NCBI GenBank assembly: GCA_020091685.1
Contig: CM034598.1
Location: 18,767,362 to 18,831,361 of the forward strand
Direction of reading: 5' to 3'
DNA length: 64,000 nt
Source: Lutjanus erythropterus
Lineage: Eukaryota > Chordata > Actinopteri > Lutjaniformes > Lutjanidae
This document shows, piece by piece, positions 1 to 12,953 of the stretch. The notes under the pieces were generated by a model. That model saw nothing but the letters and a program-made list of their open reading frames with translations, did no database searches and was not told where the DNA came from. Position 1 is the stretch's first letter; each line of letters begins with the position of its first letter. The position numbers and the translations under genes were made by a program.

Positions 1-10
1 TGCGACAGGC

Positions 11-262
<252 letters not shown>

Positions 263-885
263 AGACACCTGTTTACCTAATTCTACATCTTATCTGCACA
301 GGAATTTCCAAATTTTTTGTATGTGATTGTGGCTCAGCCTTTAAATGAGGCTTAGCAGCAGCCGGATGACAAGCGCTGCTTTTGTAATACCTGGTGCTGT
401 ATTATGAAAGCAGAGCAGCGACAGCACACAGTACAATTGTCAGTGTAAGTCAAAACTATAAAGCAGCAAGACAAAGGATGTCTCCTGCCACCGCTGTTAG
501 TCCTGATTCTATTATCTCTGGCCCTGAACCAGTGATATTGTTTTTTCTTCTCTCGGTGACTGAAGCTTCATATCTGTGGCAGATTATGTTATTTATTACC
601 GACTACCTCCACAGGTATTACCTAATAACTGGGCTAGGGATTATTTTTGGCAATGCATGGACAAAATACACTGTGTGAGATTAAGTTATGGTCAGTGCGA
701 ATGTGCTGTGGAAAAGCAGTGCACTTAACAGGATTGTGTGTGTGTGAGTGTGTGTGGTGCATCTCAGAACAGGTGGCTGCGGTGTTGGATCAGACACCTG
801 GCCTCTGCCTTTTGAATGACAGGTGGTGAAGTCACTGCAGGGCACATCTGGAGGGTGGGGGGAAGACAAAGATTTTCTATTAGGT
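263..885. other. gene-free stretch, nothing recognised
   Basis: Mixed-composition DNA with short unrelated open frames on both strands, and no splice-flanked coding block or known repeat that I could identify. Confidence 0.5.
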
Positions 886-915
886 CTCTCTCACTCTCTC
901 TCTCTCTCTCTCTTC
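886..915. repeat. (CT)n simple repeat
   Basis: A short polypyrimidine TCTC run with one interruption. Confidence 0.9.
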
Positions 916-1533
916 CAGCTTTTGATATGTGAGCGTGAGACACAGGATGCTCTGATCTGAAGGAACTGGTTAGTTGGTTTTGTATTAACTTGATTTTTAA
1001 AATCTCATTTTGCAGCCATTGTAGCAGGGCTCCTCAAGAAAATGTGCAAATTCCTTGATGGTCAAGGACATACAAATAAGAGCCAAACAATGGCAGTCCG
1101 TCTTGATGTCAAAATAAGCCACAAATGAGCTGTACTCAAGGCACAGTAACTTTAGTCTGACATGAATGGCAGGACATGTAATCCAGTTTGCTGAAAAAAG
1201 TTTCAATAACATTGTACCACCTGGCAGAAAAACTATTTGCTCGTGCATAATGCAGCTCTCTGCCCGACTCTACTACACATGATGTCACTGAAGAGGTACT
1301 GCCCACTTAAATGTTTTTTGAGCTGTAAACTACATGATACTGCTGCATTACAGGGACGCTCAACATGCTTGCCTGGGGGGCACTTTCACAAAATAACAGG
1401 AAATAAAAACTGCAACTGTGTTTTAGTTGTAACATTTGTAAGACATGGCTCCATCATGCAGACACTGAAATGTTGGAATCCCTCCTTCCTTGGAAAAAGC
1501 AGTGTGTCAGTTTATTTTAATTGTGGAAAAAAA
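916..1533. other. gene-free stretch, nothing recognised
   Basis: The open frames at 997-1248 (minus) and 1237-1536 (plus) have no recognisable domain and no splice context. They are probably chance or repeat-internal. Confidence 0.45.
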
Positions 1534-1592
1534 TGATTGGAGGGCCAAGGGCCTCCAGGGCCCGAGGGCCACAAATTGAATATCACTGCTGT
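1534..1592. mobile_element. terminal fragment of a DNA-transposon-like repeat
   Basis: A GC-rich block ends in the string CCACAAATTGAATATCACTG. It resembles the ends of a teleost repeat family whose better copies here start with CAGGCCTATTC (37731 and 48951). The assignment is by eye and could be wrong. Confidence 0.35.
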
Positions 1593-1810
1593 AAACTATT
1601 GTTAATATTTAATTTTTTTACTAAATGTATACAAATAAGAATTACTTGTGTTGTTTTAAATAATCCTGAACGTTGCTAGGTGAATAGCGTCGATGGTTTT
1701 GGACAAATCAATGTCGTGAAATTCATATAAGAAAAGATTATTGCCCTCTAGTCGGAGTTGGCCCACTTCTCCCAGCTCTCTTTTTCAAATATATATACAC
1801 GAGTTTCTGC

Positions 1811-1954
1811 TATGTAAGGGATAAAGTACAGTTACAGTTGGCAGGACATTATTGTGAAATAAACCTTGAAGGGATGATGCAGGACATGAATCTCCCTGAA
1901 AGGGTTTATTCACAATAATGACTTGCCCACTTTACTTTATCCCACATATTACAT
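1811..1954. repeat. long imperfect inverted repeat (hairpin)
   Basis: The left arm, with GGGATAAAGTA at 1818-1828 and CATTATTGTGAAATAAACC further in, is matched by a right arm that reads GGGTTTATTCACAATAATG and ends in TACTTTATCCC at 1933-1943. The arms are roughly 50 bp with a loop of about 40 bp. This is probably a foldback mobile element or part of one. Confidence 0.7.
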
Positions 1955-3340
1955 GGTTACCTACAAAAATAAGTCTATAAATTGACACAAAATATTGATT
2001 TTAAAGGGTATTTTGTTGATTTAAAATGATTGTATTGCTCCTCCAGAGTCTATGATCTGAACTGTGTCCATAACAATGGCCTGTTCTTCAAAGCAATGGT
2101 TTGTTATACATAGCAACGGTCTGCTTTAAAGAAATAACAGGACTTAGAATATTGCAATTGACCAGTCAGAATTGAATATTTAACAAAGCCAAGTAATAAT
2201 TTTTGTTAACCCTCTACTACGTATTTTTGTATTTTTGTGCAAATGACGACTGTAGAAGCAACACTGGACGGCATACACTGCATTCCAGCTATACATACTA
2301 GCACTCCACCACACCAGAGAGCCTCTTATCACCCATCTCAACTGCAAGCAACTCAGACATGTTTTTCACTTTCATGTCACATGCATCAGAAACATTTAAA
2401 TTCAGTTCATTTTAATCCATGCAGCTGTCTGCAACAGCTCCCTCAGGTCCTAGCTGCATCTGACCGGTATAAAGTCTATTTTTTCTACAATATATGTGTA
2501 AACACAAGGCTGATGTCCAGGAAAAAGATACCTGCTCCAGTTTGTCATTCCACAGACGCTCCCTTAACTTTACCCAGCAGCTGGGAAGCAAAACACGAGA
2601 ACTTCTTAAACATTTTCTGTAGTGTTTTTGTGGGCAAACTGTACATTTACTGCCACTAGACAACTGACCGCTAACCTTTAATCCCTCTGCCCGAATTGCC
2701 ATCACCTGTCTGTCCAGAGTGCAGACATCAGCACTCTCTTTTTCCTTTCTCTATTTTTCTTATCTGCACCCACTGCACACACACACTCACACACACTGCT
2801 GTGCACTTACCACAATCATATGCATCCTGTTGATGGAAAATACACTGGGAAAATTCTCACATATTGAAGGAAAACTCTACAATGGCCAGAAAGTTTGGCT
2901 GCTCATTTTACTGCTGGAAATGCGCAGATGAGACGGATCCTAGACACTTCAGTGTGGCGTGAACAAGGTCGTCACATAAGTGTGATGCTGACGTGAGGTT
3001 TGCAGTCTAGACAAAGGGTTAGGCCCCATGTCCGTATAAAGTTTATTTCCGAGCAGCTGCAGCTTCTTTCAATTGTTTCCAGTGACGAGAGAGTGTATGT
3101 GACAGCATGCAGCCACCTGGAGAAAAGGTGCAGCACCCAGCTCAGCCTTTTTCATGCTGTCATAACAGAGACAGAAAAGCCCATTTGTGGGAGCAGCTCA
3201 GCCAGACGCTTAATGCTGCTGGTGAGCGTCGTCCTTTTATCACCGAGATGTAAGCTTGTTGTTAGCTGTTGTTGCCAACTCTTTGTTAACATGTTAAAAT
3301 AATTAACAAGCTAATATCAATCATGATGTCAAACCCACGT
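1955..3340. other. gene-free stretch, nothing recognised
   Basis: The longest open frame (2237-2659, plus, 140 codons) has no recognisable domain, and its composition is like the surrounding DNA. No splice-bounded exon was seen. Confidence 0.45.
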
Positions 3341-4845
3341 GCAGCACGCACGTCTTGCCGACGTTGGCACGATGAATAAAGTTGCATCGCCGAGACGTCG
3401 TATGGAGAGCTCATTGCTCAGATGTTGCCGAGACATCGGCATTTGGTCAAAAATGCTCTCCAGACGATGTTGAGGACAATGTATCAAAGCCTCTCTACAG
3501 CTTCTATGACCTTTATTTATTCAGATCGGATCATTCTATCAGCAAATATCTCACCATCTTACTTATAATGTGATAGGAATATGGCAATATGACAACAAAA
3601 AAAACAATATGCTTGACTATCAAAATAGCCTCCTAATTTAGTGTGTGAATAAAATAAAAAGACACGTACGATTCAAGTTAATGATCATACATTTATTTCC
3701 GACTGCATAGTCAAAACAACTCCAGCACAGAAAAGATAAACAAGACAGAACAGATAAAAATATACAGGTGGTCGGTTGGGAGACGCACACGGACAGCACG
3801 GTCTGGAATGCTGGCAGACTTATGAGACTGCAAGGGGGAGAAAAAAAAGACAAAACACATGAGCCCAGGTTGTTCAATTGACTTATACTATACAATACTA
3901 TACCCATACTTCACAAATAAACATGTACAAATAGACACACCAAGGAAGGAAAACGTCACTGGGGGTGGTTTGACTGGAGGGACATGACAGAAACAACTGG
4001 AGTCTCTTGTGTTTTTCAGAGACGCTGCACTAAACTCAGACACACTTACGTGAGGTGGATATTAACTTCACCAACAATAGCCCATAACCAGTACCGAACT
4101 ATGAGAAATTGTTGCACCGAGCCATCTTTACAAATGGAGCAGAGCCAGAGCTACCCTTCGTTAGCTGCCAGTTAACCGCTAAAGTTAGCTCTGCAGCTGT
4201 AAAAACACAGAAGCCCTCCAGCTACTAACTGCTAACGCTAACTAACGTTACCTGACCCTTTCCCAAATTCAACACTGATTTCTTGTCCAGATGGAGATTG
4301 TTCATGTGCTGGAAAGAAATATGGCTGACTAGCAATGGCTAAATTAAGTTAGTTGATACATTTGCTGGTCAGGTCTTTGACTTATAAGCAACTAACGTTT
4401 GCTAAGCTAGCTAGCTAACTAGCCTGAGAGTCGGCATCTGGGCTCTTCACCTGTGCTAGCATATCCTGTCAGGGCTTAACAATTTACGTTGCTAAATCCC
4501 GATTTATGTTGCTAACCCTGCATGTCATATTTATAAAATAGCTAATTTTTTAAATATATTTGCTTAAAGTGAGCTCACCTGAAGACCAGTCGTGGCTGAC
4601 ATGAAGTAGCCTCTCTGTCTCCAACGCCTGCTCTCAGTTCCGTTGGCACCAATTGGATAACGATCCATAGCCGACCTATCGCAGACTTTGAAATGGAGCA
4701 CATAAACCCGCCCTCTGGCAAACCATGTCCCTGCTATGGGCCGATGCTTCTCAGATGCATTTACAGACGTCAGGAGTAGAATGCCGACGCACGATCTGAG
4801 GCCGACGTCGGCGAGACATATGCATGCTATCTGGGTATATATACA
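3341..4845. mobile_element. probable degenerate DNA element with GCCGACGT-rich ends
   Basis: Both ends are rich in GCCGACGT/ACGTCGGC words in opposite orientation (about 3356-3450 and 4770-4830). The interior is AT-rich with repeated GCTAAC and GCTAGC words. The right part (4564-4923, minus) carries an open frame ending at a donor-like site, which I think is part of the repeat rather than a host exon. Class and true boundaries are uncertain. Confidence 0.4.
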
Positions 4846-5920
4846 CACATGTGAATGCACGCATCTACACTCACACATTTTCAGCACTGCAGCTCTCACC
4901 TCTAATCTGGACTGTTGTGACAACTGCTTGCTCTGAACTCTTGAACTTCAGTTAAAGCAAAACTAGTGACCCTGAAAAGTATCCCTGCTGATTTATGTGG
5001 AATAAAATGCGTCACAGAAACAAGCAGATTTATCAGGAAAAAAAAGCAGAACGAGCTACTGATGATGTTTGTCTTGCAAATTTAGAGAAGTACAGCTCTT
5101 TACTAATCTTCAAGTACTCTACTAATGTCCCCAAATAATGGCAGTGATTTACCCTAGACTCCAATATAAACACCTCCATTAATTTGTTTGTTTGAACTGT
5201 TGTTATTTAGGAACTGATGTCTTGCACAGTGCCGTCAGAAGCCTCTAATTTGCAGTAGGAAGCCATCTGCTGCAGAACATGCATCCCTCTGATAAAAACA
5301 GACAGGTCTCTGAGAGGCATGACTGCATTTATTTACCCAGCCTCAGAGACCCGGCTCAGGGATTGCATATGATAGTCAGACTCACAGACAGAAAAGAAAA
5401 CAACTCGAGCCCACTTACTAGCCTTAACACATAAAGACTTATGAGGGCCTGTTTGCATTTCAGAGCCACCCAGGTGCCTTTTGTGAAGCTGTAGTGTACT
5501 TGATGCTGAGTTGAAGAGGTGTCATATTTGGAGGTACTTAAGCATGCACTGTTTTGTTGTCTGTTCAAAGCCGTGTACTTCAAACAAGCATGGCTTATTA
5601 AGTAGAGCTAAAGTTGCCAGGACACCTGTAGATTATTGTGGAAGTGATATGTCAAAAATCTCTTTTGTGTGCCACAAATAATTTCAAAGACGCTTGTGAG
5701 CTGTGCTTCTCTTACATCTTGTGTGTTTTGAAGAGGTACTGAGCCAACATGCACGCACAAGATTCACACAGCTTAACCCAGAAATGGGGAGCAAATTTGT
5801 GACATTTTGATTAGCTATTATGTGTTTGTGTGTCTTGATGTGCAAAACAGAGCATCTGTGTTTCAGGATAGTCTGTCTGTATTTCATTTACAGCATGAGA
5901 TGAATGTAAATGAACCACCA
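4846..5920. other. gene-free stretch, nothing recognised
   Basis: AT-rich DNA with only short open frames (for example 5356-5583 and 5684-5887, minus) and no domain or splice support. Confidence 0.45.
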
Positions 5921-7150
5921 CACTGTAAATAATCATACCGGAATTTAGTGGAATGAACTAACCTTTTCTCACCAGCTTAATGTAATTATACAAGTTTTGT
6001 TTAGTCAAGTTAATGAAACTTACTTGAACAACTTGAAGTCTTCTGTCTTGAAATTACCAATCAACTCATTAAATTAAGTTGCTCAAGAAATATAATCAGT
6101 ATATTAGCAGATTTCCCAGCATGCATTGTAGGACCCTTCTTTTTTATAATATGAAGGAAACATATTATGAAAACTGTGTATGTGAGCTGTGTGCTTCATA
6201 AGAAATGAAGGCCTCAAACAACATAAAGGGACATTAAATTTATTTGTACTGTTTGTCAGTTGTTGATTCAACTTAATATCTTAAGCTTATTGAACATATT
6301 TTGTCTGCAAAATAGCAACTGAATTAATATCAAGTTCATTTGACTAGAATATATATATATATATATTTTAATCATTACAAAATTACTTCAACTTGTCCTT
6401 TCAAATTCAGTCAAATTTTAAGGCAGCCTGGACATGAACTTTTTAGATTAAAACAATTTTTATTTTTTTTCTTACAGTGAACCTGTCAGTTTGACTGAGG
6501 AGTTTTTGGTAAAACGTCATATCTTAAGCTTATAGAACATATTTTCTCAAGTGCAACAGAATTAATATCAGGTATATTTGTTAGAAAGTTGTTTTGAATC
6601 ATTACAAAATTATCTCAGCTTTGAAATTCAGCCAACTTAATTTTCTTTTAAGGCAGCCCAAGACACTAATGAAGGTAAATCAAATGTTTACAATCAACTC
6701 GTCACTCGGTCTGAAGAGTTGTTGGTTTAACTTAATATTTTAGGTTCACTGAACATTGAACTGCTGATGAATGTTTTCTCAAGTACAGCTGACTTAACAT
6801 CAACTTAATTTGAAATGAAATGTGTATTTGTTTTGAATCATTACAAATTACCTCAACTCTCCTTTTCAAATTTAGTCCACTTAAAATTTTAATGCAGCCT
6901 GAATGAAACAAACTGTTTCTTTTTACAGAGAACTTGTCAGTGTTACTGAAGAGTTGTTGGTTCAACTTAATATCTTAGGCTCACTGAACATGTTTTCTCA
7001 AGTACAACTAAATAAATATCACGTTCATTTTAGTAGAAATCATTGCAAAATTACCTAAACTTACCTCTTCAAATTAAGGCAACTTAAAATTTTAAGGCAG
7101 TGTGGACACTAACTTTTTAAAGTTAATTTGATGAGTTTATTTGTACAGTG
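5921..7150. repeat. tandem array of ~200-240-bp units bounded by CACTGTA inverted ends
   Basis: The block opens with CACTGTAAAT (5921) and closes with TACAGTG (7144-7150). Inside, the same word order recurs: CTTAATATCTTA, TTGAACATATTTT, CAAGTACAACT, CATTACAAAATTA, AAGGCAGC. The CATTACAAAATTA word lies at about 6373, 6600, 6839 and 7041, giving unit lengths of about 227, 239 and 202 bp; an older unit precedes them. A single inverted unit lies at 55750-55935. It looks like a non-autonomous transposon whose interior was tandemly amplified. Confidence 0.8.
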
Positions 7151-8742
7151 TATATTTTGCCCAGGTTTGTCATACTTACACTTTCTGAGTGATATTTTGG
7201 TTCAAACTGTGATATGCCGAGCACGTTTTCCTGAACCCTGTGTCTGTAAATGTTGCAATCTACCTGAAATGTAACTGCGAGGAGGCTGGAAATCAAGCAG
7301 TTTAAATATAACCTACTTATCCCAAAAGGCTCAACAGGTGTCGAGTGCAAGAGGCAGAACAGGAGAACGCACCTGACGACTGTATCACTGTTCCCTATTG
7401 GCAAGATAAAAAAAAAAAAAATCCTATCCCAGCGAGGCAAAGTGAGGCTCTGAACATAAGATCAATGGAGCATATTTAAAAGACATTAGAGAGCAGTCCT
7501 CCTGTCATATCCCTGTGATAAAGTACAGGAATCTAGCCTTCCAGCATACAGTACTGTGTCTGTATGAAGGCGATTCTCCAGTGTCTTTCCTCCCGTGCTT
7601 AATCTCCATGTGAAGATGGAGGATGGCCACCAGTGCCTATGTGCCAAGCTGGACTTTGGGTCGTCCTACCCAGATGTCAGTCCCCCCCCCAGTGGCCCAG
7701 GAGATGTCAAGGGGCGAGGGCAGAGGAGAACGGATAGCTGCTGGCCCCGGAGCCCCTCATTCACTCTCTAACTTGCTGACATTAAAGAGAGCTCTAATCA
7801 CTGCGGGGACTTGGCCAATGATGTGCTTATCAAACGGCATATTTCAAAAAGGCATCTTAAAAGGCCCGAGGGCGAAGAGGCAATAAGAGCACATTTGTAT
7901 GTGGATGAAAGGGAAAAGTGTAGACAGACCTTGCATCAGAATACAGAGGGGGGAGATCATTAGCATCTGCAGCAAAATATGCACTGCCAGAGAGGGCGAG
8001 AGAGGTAGGGACAGAGTGGGAAAGAGAGACTCGTAGTGGAGGGTGGGGTGGGGAGAAAGAATGGTTCTCTTCGCCATTCGTCCTTTTTTGTTTTACACAG
8101 TTCCCAAAAAGAATAAGAGAACAAATACATTTTTGAACAAAGGCAGGGCTCTTGAAGTGGAAGCCCGTTGGGGGCGAGAGGTGGCTCCGTTGTGGGTTAC
8201 AACAGAGTGAAGCCACGACGCAACCCCTCTCACACCTCCCTAAACAGATCAGGCCCAGCACGTGAGCTTTGATTTGCAAGGAAGCGCCTCGCATCAGAGC
8301 AAGAGGATGTGATGGGCTACAATTCCCTCGTACTCTGAGGGATATCGGTCATCTGTCTTTCTAGCGTTTTTGGTCATGGACTGTGACAACACTGGCTGAA
8401 GTATTGTCTCCTAACATGAGAAAGGGCTGAGAGAAGCACAGTCTGTGGTTTTCACATTGAGTAAAAGAGTTTCCTAAAAGCATGGTACAGTAGTATATGA
8501 GAAAGTTGTGATGCAAAGGCTGCTGAATGGCTCTTGATTTGCAGCCAGGGACCAAAATAATGTTGTAAACAATGACGGGAAATGACAGATTTTGGGATTT
8601 TAAGCCACACAAGGAGGCTCGAGCTGGATGGGCCTCTGAGTTGAGAACATCATTGTTTAGACATCACAGTAACTTAACTCAGATCAACCACAGAGCTGAC
8701 TGGTATTTGTAATATATCCTCTTATCTGTATACGTTTAATTT
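7151..8742. other. non-repeat stretch with a GC-balanced island (about 7600-8330)
   Basis: No gene is seen. The segment 7600-8330 has fewer simple repeats and higher GC than its surroundings. It contains overlapping open frames on both strands (7623-7886 plus, 7857-8294 minus) with no domain or convincing splice sites. It may be conserved regulatory DNA downstream of egr1, but only alignment can show that. Confidence 0.35.
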
Positions 8743-9052
8743 CAGGGCTGCAACTAACAATTATTGATTAATGTGTCTATCATTTTCTTGATTAATCAGT
8801 TAGCTGTTTGGTCCATAAAATGCCAGAAACTGTTGAAAAAGCCCAAGGTGACGTCCTCAAATGTTTTGTTTTGTCTCCAAAGATACTCAGATTACTATCA
8901 TAGAGGAGTAGAGAAATCAGAAGATTTTCTCGCTGAGGACCTGAAATCAGAGAATGTGGATATTTTTTTCTTTAGAAGTGACTCAAAATGATTGATTAAT
9001 TAATAGTTGGTGATTCATTTAATAGTTGAGGACTAATCAATTAATCGACTAA
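8743..9052. mobile_element. hAT-like MITE, starts CAGGGCTGCAAC, 3' end truncated
   Basis: Starts CAGGGCTGCAACTAAC, then shows the ATTGATTAAT-rich terminus, a central GACGTCCTCAAATG segment, and a closing run of TTAATAGTTG and AATCAATTAATCGACTA. I recognise this as an abundant teleost MITE. Complete copies end in the complement of the start (GTTGCAGC...), which is missing here. A second, split copy lies at 17978-18800. Confidence 0.75.
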
Positions 9053-9056
9053 TATA

Positions 9057-9310
9057 AATGCATTTACTCAAATACGGCACTTAAGTACTATTTTTAGGTA
9101 TTTGTAGCTACTTTACTGAAGTATTTCCAAATATGATCCTTTATACTTCTACTCCACTACATTTCAGAGGGAAATATTGTACTTTTTTTTTTACCTCACT
9201 ACACACCTGTAGTTACTAATTACATTACAGATTAAGATTTTACATTAAGAAATATATGTACAACAATGTGAAGCATGTTGATAATGTTAAGGATTAAACC
9301 ACTGGTTACC
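9057..9310. mobile_element. left portion of a TTTACTTAAGTA-type MITE
   Basis: Contains CTTATACTTCTACTCCACTACATTTCAGAGG-type words (9149-9170), typical of a common teleost MITE rich in ACTTAAGTA. The expected outer terminus is missing or fused to the preceding MITE. The matching right end is found 1.4 kb away at 10738-10861. Confidence 0.6.
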
Positions 9311-10737
9311 AACGTCTTACAAAAATCAGTGTGAAGTATAGCAGCTCCGCCAAAGCGACATTTCTTTATTACAGTGCTTCCTGACATACAGCGAGTGAGT
9401 GAACTGGAGCAGATGGGCGGTGAAAAAATGCCTACATATACGACGGGCGATGTTGCAGTGGCGCTGCTTATGATTTCTCAGATGAGCAGGTTAAGTGTCT
9501 AAGTTATTTAGTCATAACTAGTGCAATTTTAGAATTTTGAATACTTGTGATCTTGCCATTATGCACCTCATTAAAATTGTTTACCATGTCAGCGTTTGGT
9601 ATACGTCTTTCAACAGAATATCACCTATATGACCTGATCATTTCTTTGTCACTTGGCATACTGCATCACCATATTGCACACAAATAAAATAGAATTAAAT
9701 TTATATGACCATATCTCTATTTTTCTTGGGTCTTATCAAAGTCAAACAATAGCTCAAATGGAGTTTTAAGCCAGCACTGTCAACTGAAGTTGATGCCAAC
9801 ACTAAATGTGATGTCATTTTTATCCTGCGATGTCTTGAACCGCTCACGTGATTTGATCACACCGGCCTGATCGGAGACTTTAAAACAGCCTCGTTTCTTG
9901 TGGGGCACAGTTTACTTACTTTTAACTCCCAGCAGCTTCCTGTTTACTTCCAGATGAAGGAAAGATATTCCTTAAAAAAAAAGGTGCTGTGGATCAAATA
10001 AGATGTGCCACTTCTCAACCTTGTAAATTTGTCTTTCATTGTCCTTGTTGAATATTTTGGTGAGAGGAAACCAAGTTGCAGCAAGTGTGCCATACATCGC
10101 AAAAAACAGAAGAAGGGCAGGCAGTTTTTCAAACAAGCAATTGGTCGCTCAGCCTGCACATTAGGACATTTTCACCGAAAAAAAGAAGAAACAGTCAGTT
10201 CGTTTTCATTGCCTCCAGTTAGGGAGCGATACAAAACTTCACACAAGGTTTCATTTCAATTTTAGTTTTCCATCCACATAGATAAAATGACCCAATGTTT
10301 TACAAGAAGCAAATACTAGGGACAAGAAGAAAATATGAAAGCAGATTTGTGTATCAGAACTTTTTTTTTTTCCTGTCTCATTAATTGTCTCAGGGCCAGA
10401 GTTATCTTCTGATCCTTTGGATGTACTTGACCTCGCTGGGCACCACTGGACCAAACTACCTAACTAGTGTATTGTTAAGTTGCTGGCTCCACTAACAGTA
10501 AATCATATACTTATTACACACTTATTATTATATTAATATGTATTGTTATTGGAGAGAGAGCACAAGAGAAAGTTTTACGTGCGAAATTAGGGCTAACCCC
10601 CCTGGGGACGTTGACATCGGATGTTCCAAAGACGTCACAGAAAGACGTCATAAAAACGCACATTCCAGCTCTTCAGGGACGTCTTTTCAACATGCAACAA
10701 GATATACAAAAAAGATATTTTTTTGTATGTAGCCAGT
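9311..10737. other. sequence between two MITE halves, unclassified
   Basis: Contains no recognisable gene. Open frames at 10005-10265 (plus) and 9944-10159 (minus) overlap in antisense and lack domains. A GACGTC-rich stretch at 10600-10690 is reminiscent of the element at 3341-4845. The whole segment may be later insertions into the MITE. Confidence 0.4.
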
Positions 10738-10861
10738 GCTCTTGTTCTTTTACTTAAGTGGGATTATGAATGCATGACATTTACTTGTATCTGAGTATTT
10801 TTACATTGTTGTCTTAGTACTTTTACTTAAGTAAAGAATCTAATTTGTCCATCACTGATGA
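10738..10861. mobile_element. right end of a TTTACTTAAGTA-type MITE
   Basis: Shows TTTTACTTAAGTGG, TGAATGCATGACATTTACTT and TAGTACTTTTACTTAAGTAA, and ends TTGTCCATCACTGATG. This is the characteristic 3' terminus of the family whose left portion is at 9057-9310. Confidence 0.6.
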
Positions 10862-11142
10862 TTTGAGAGTGAGGTACTCAAGCAGACACACACACACACA
10901 TATAACTGTGTCAGCAGATGTAAGGGTGGTGTCCAGGTAAATGTGTTTCATGGGGACACTGAGCTTTAACCAAAGAAATGCAGAGCAGAACAATGGCTGC
11001 TAACACGGCAGGTTTCACACAATTACACACTTCGAGACATCGCTGCAGCAGCAGTATGAACACACGCAGTAGGAAACAGCTACATTACTCAGAGTCTATA
11101 GACAGTCACTGTGTGTATTGCACACAAATGCTTGCATACATG

Positions 11143-11145
11143 CTT

Positions 11146-11203
<58 letters not shown>
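11143..11203. repeat. (CA)n microsatellite
   Basis: About 60 bp of CA with one AA interruption. Overlapping HTHTHT frames are artefacts. Confidence 0.97.
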
Positions 11204-11205
<2 letters not shown>

Positions 11206-12344
11206 ACAAACGCACACAACTCAGCAGACCCAATTTAGAAAGTCAATTTGGGATCAGGAGACCAATTATCTTAATTATTTTCCTTTTCCCTCCATCACTC
11301 TCCTCTACTTGTTTTCCTGCTTTCTATTTTAGCTGTGTTTGCATTTGTGAGTATTTTGGTTAGTGCATTTCACAACACAAAATTACTCCAAAGCTCAGAG
11401 AGGAAAAAAAAAACTTAGGAGGCTTCGTGTCTACATAGGCTAAAAAAACCCAAGCTGTTTTATTTTCATTCTCAAACATGTAGCAAGAATCCCTCGCATG
11501 GAGAACAGTGGCAGATGAATAATGACGGTGCGACGGGGCTGTTATTATATTCTGCTTGAAAAACCAAAAGACACAGCATTTAAACCTTTGGGGCCAGTGT
11601 ATTCAACTGCACTCGTGCAACAATCCAGTCTTAACCTACACAGATATTGCCCAATTGTGTATTACAGCTCATTCACTACGAGGTGACAGCATCTCGCCAA
11701 CCACATTTGCGGAAAAGAAGGTAATTATCATGTGATGGATTTCACCTGCACTCTGTGAAAATAACCCCGCACATGTCTAAGCATGGCTGGTTTTTAAAAT
11801 ATCCCTCTCCAAAAAAAATCACTTCTCTAACAGCACACAGACAGAAGAGGAAAGAAAATATATATATATTTTTTTTGCCATTTTGCTTTAAAGATCAAAT
11901 TGCTGGAAGTCTGCAGCAGTAAGGGCCAGTGTGTATCATAAAATCTGAAATGAAATGGAAATTTAGATAAGCTTAATATCTTCAAGAGCATGCTGGATCT
12001 CGATAAGAATTCCTCATCTTCAGTGTTTATAGGCATGGGAGTCATGCGTTAGTGTTATCATTAATACAGGGTTCAGTTGGAGAACAGTGATTGAAATGGA
12101 GAGTTTCTATAAGATTAAGCTGTGCAGATTTTTCTCAAATTAAAGGGTGGCTCTCTGTGATGTGAAGTCGTGGTGTAAATCTATAATAATCTGCATACAA
12201 TTAACATATAAGATAATGGAATATCTTATGTTAATGTGTGAAGGATTGTACATGATGAAATGAAGGGGCGGGATGTAATGTAATGAAGATGTCTCTATAT
12301 GAAATGGTCTGAAAACACAAAAGTCTGACATTAAAGAATGAAAA
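11204..12344. other. intergenic DNA just downstream of egr1
   Basis: No gene or clear mobile element. The part 11460-11800 is low in simple repeats and includes AATAATGACGGTGCGACGGGG. It is a possible regulatory element but is unproven. Confidence 0.4.
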
Positions 12345-12368
12345 CAAATATACATATATATTCATATT

Positions 12369-12374
12369 TTTATT
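12369..12374 (-). terminator. egr1: egr1 poly(A) signal AATAAA
   Basis: On the minus strand the hexamer AATAAA lies about 1.25 kb after the stop codon. It is the first canonical signal I saw downstream of the CDS. Cleavage is expected 10-30 nt further on. Confidence 0.65.
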
Positions 12375-12953
12375 TATATTTCATTTCTGGGAGGATATCT
12401 TGTACACCAAATATCCCATTGGCAGTTAAGCGCATTCAATGTGTTTAGAAGCCAGAAACAGTCACTTGTTTTAACAAACACAAATACAAAATAAAGAATA
12501 ACCACAAAATAATGAACTGCATGTATATAACATACAAAAGAATCCCATGCCTACTCAGTAGGTAACTTCAACATTCCAGCTCTTGAAGATGTGGATATTT
12601 ACACTTAAGTTTTACAAAAATATACTTTATAATTTTTCTCCTTTTTTGCTTACATTCTAATGAAATGAAGCGGTGCCCTCATAGCTCGTCCCTTTTTTTT
12701 CCTCCCTCTGAGTATGACTTACATTCTGTAACAAAAATATTCCCTCAACCCTTAAGGCGAGATGCAGTGCATCCTCTCTTCGTCGCGCGCAGCCCGAGTC
12801 ACATCAGCAAGGCTTCACAAAAGGCACCAAATAACGGGAGTGTTTGTCTTGTTTAGTTTTTTTTAAATGTTTTTTTCTTCTCTCTATTTTTCCATATAAC
12901 CGAGCGATATGTCACATGTGAGAAAGAGAGAAAGAGATAGTACCAGTGGATGA

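Noticed and set aside
5921-7150. Regularly spaced repeats suggestive of a CRISPR array
   Set aside because: Units are ~200-240 bp and diverged along their full length, and the host is a vertebrate.
11111-11363. Open frames with HTHTHT runs
   Set aside because: Translation of a CA microsatellite; the same applies to frames at 39216-39435, 39339-39692 and 42361-42644.
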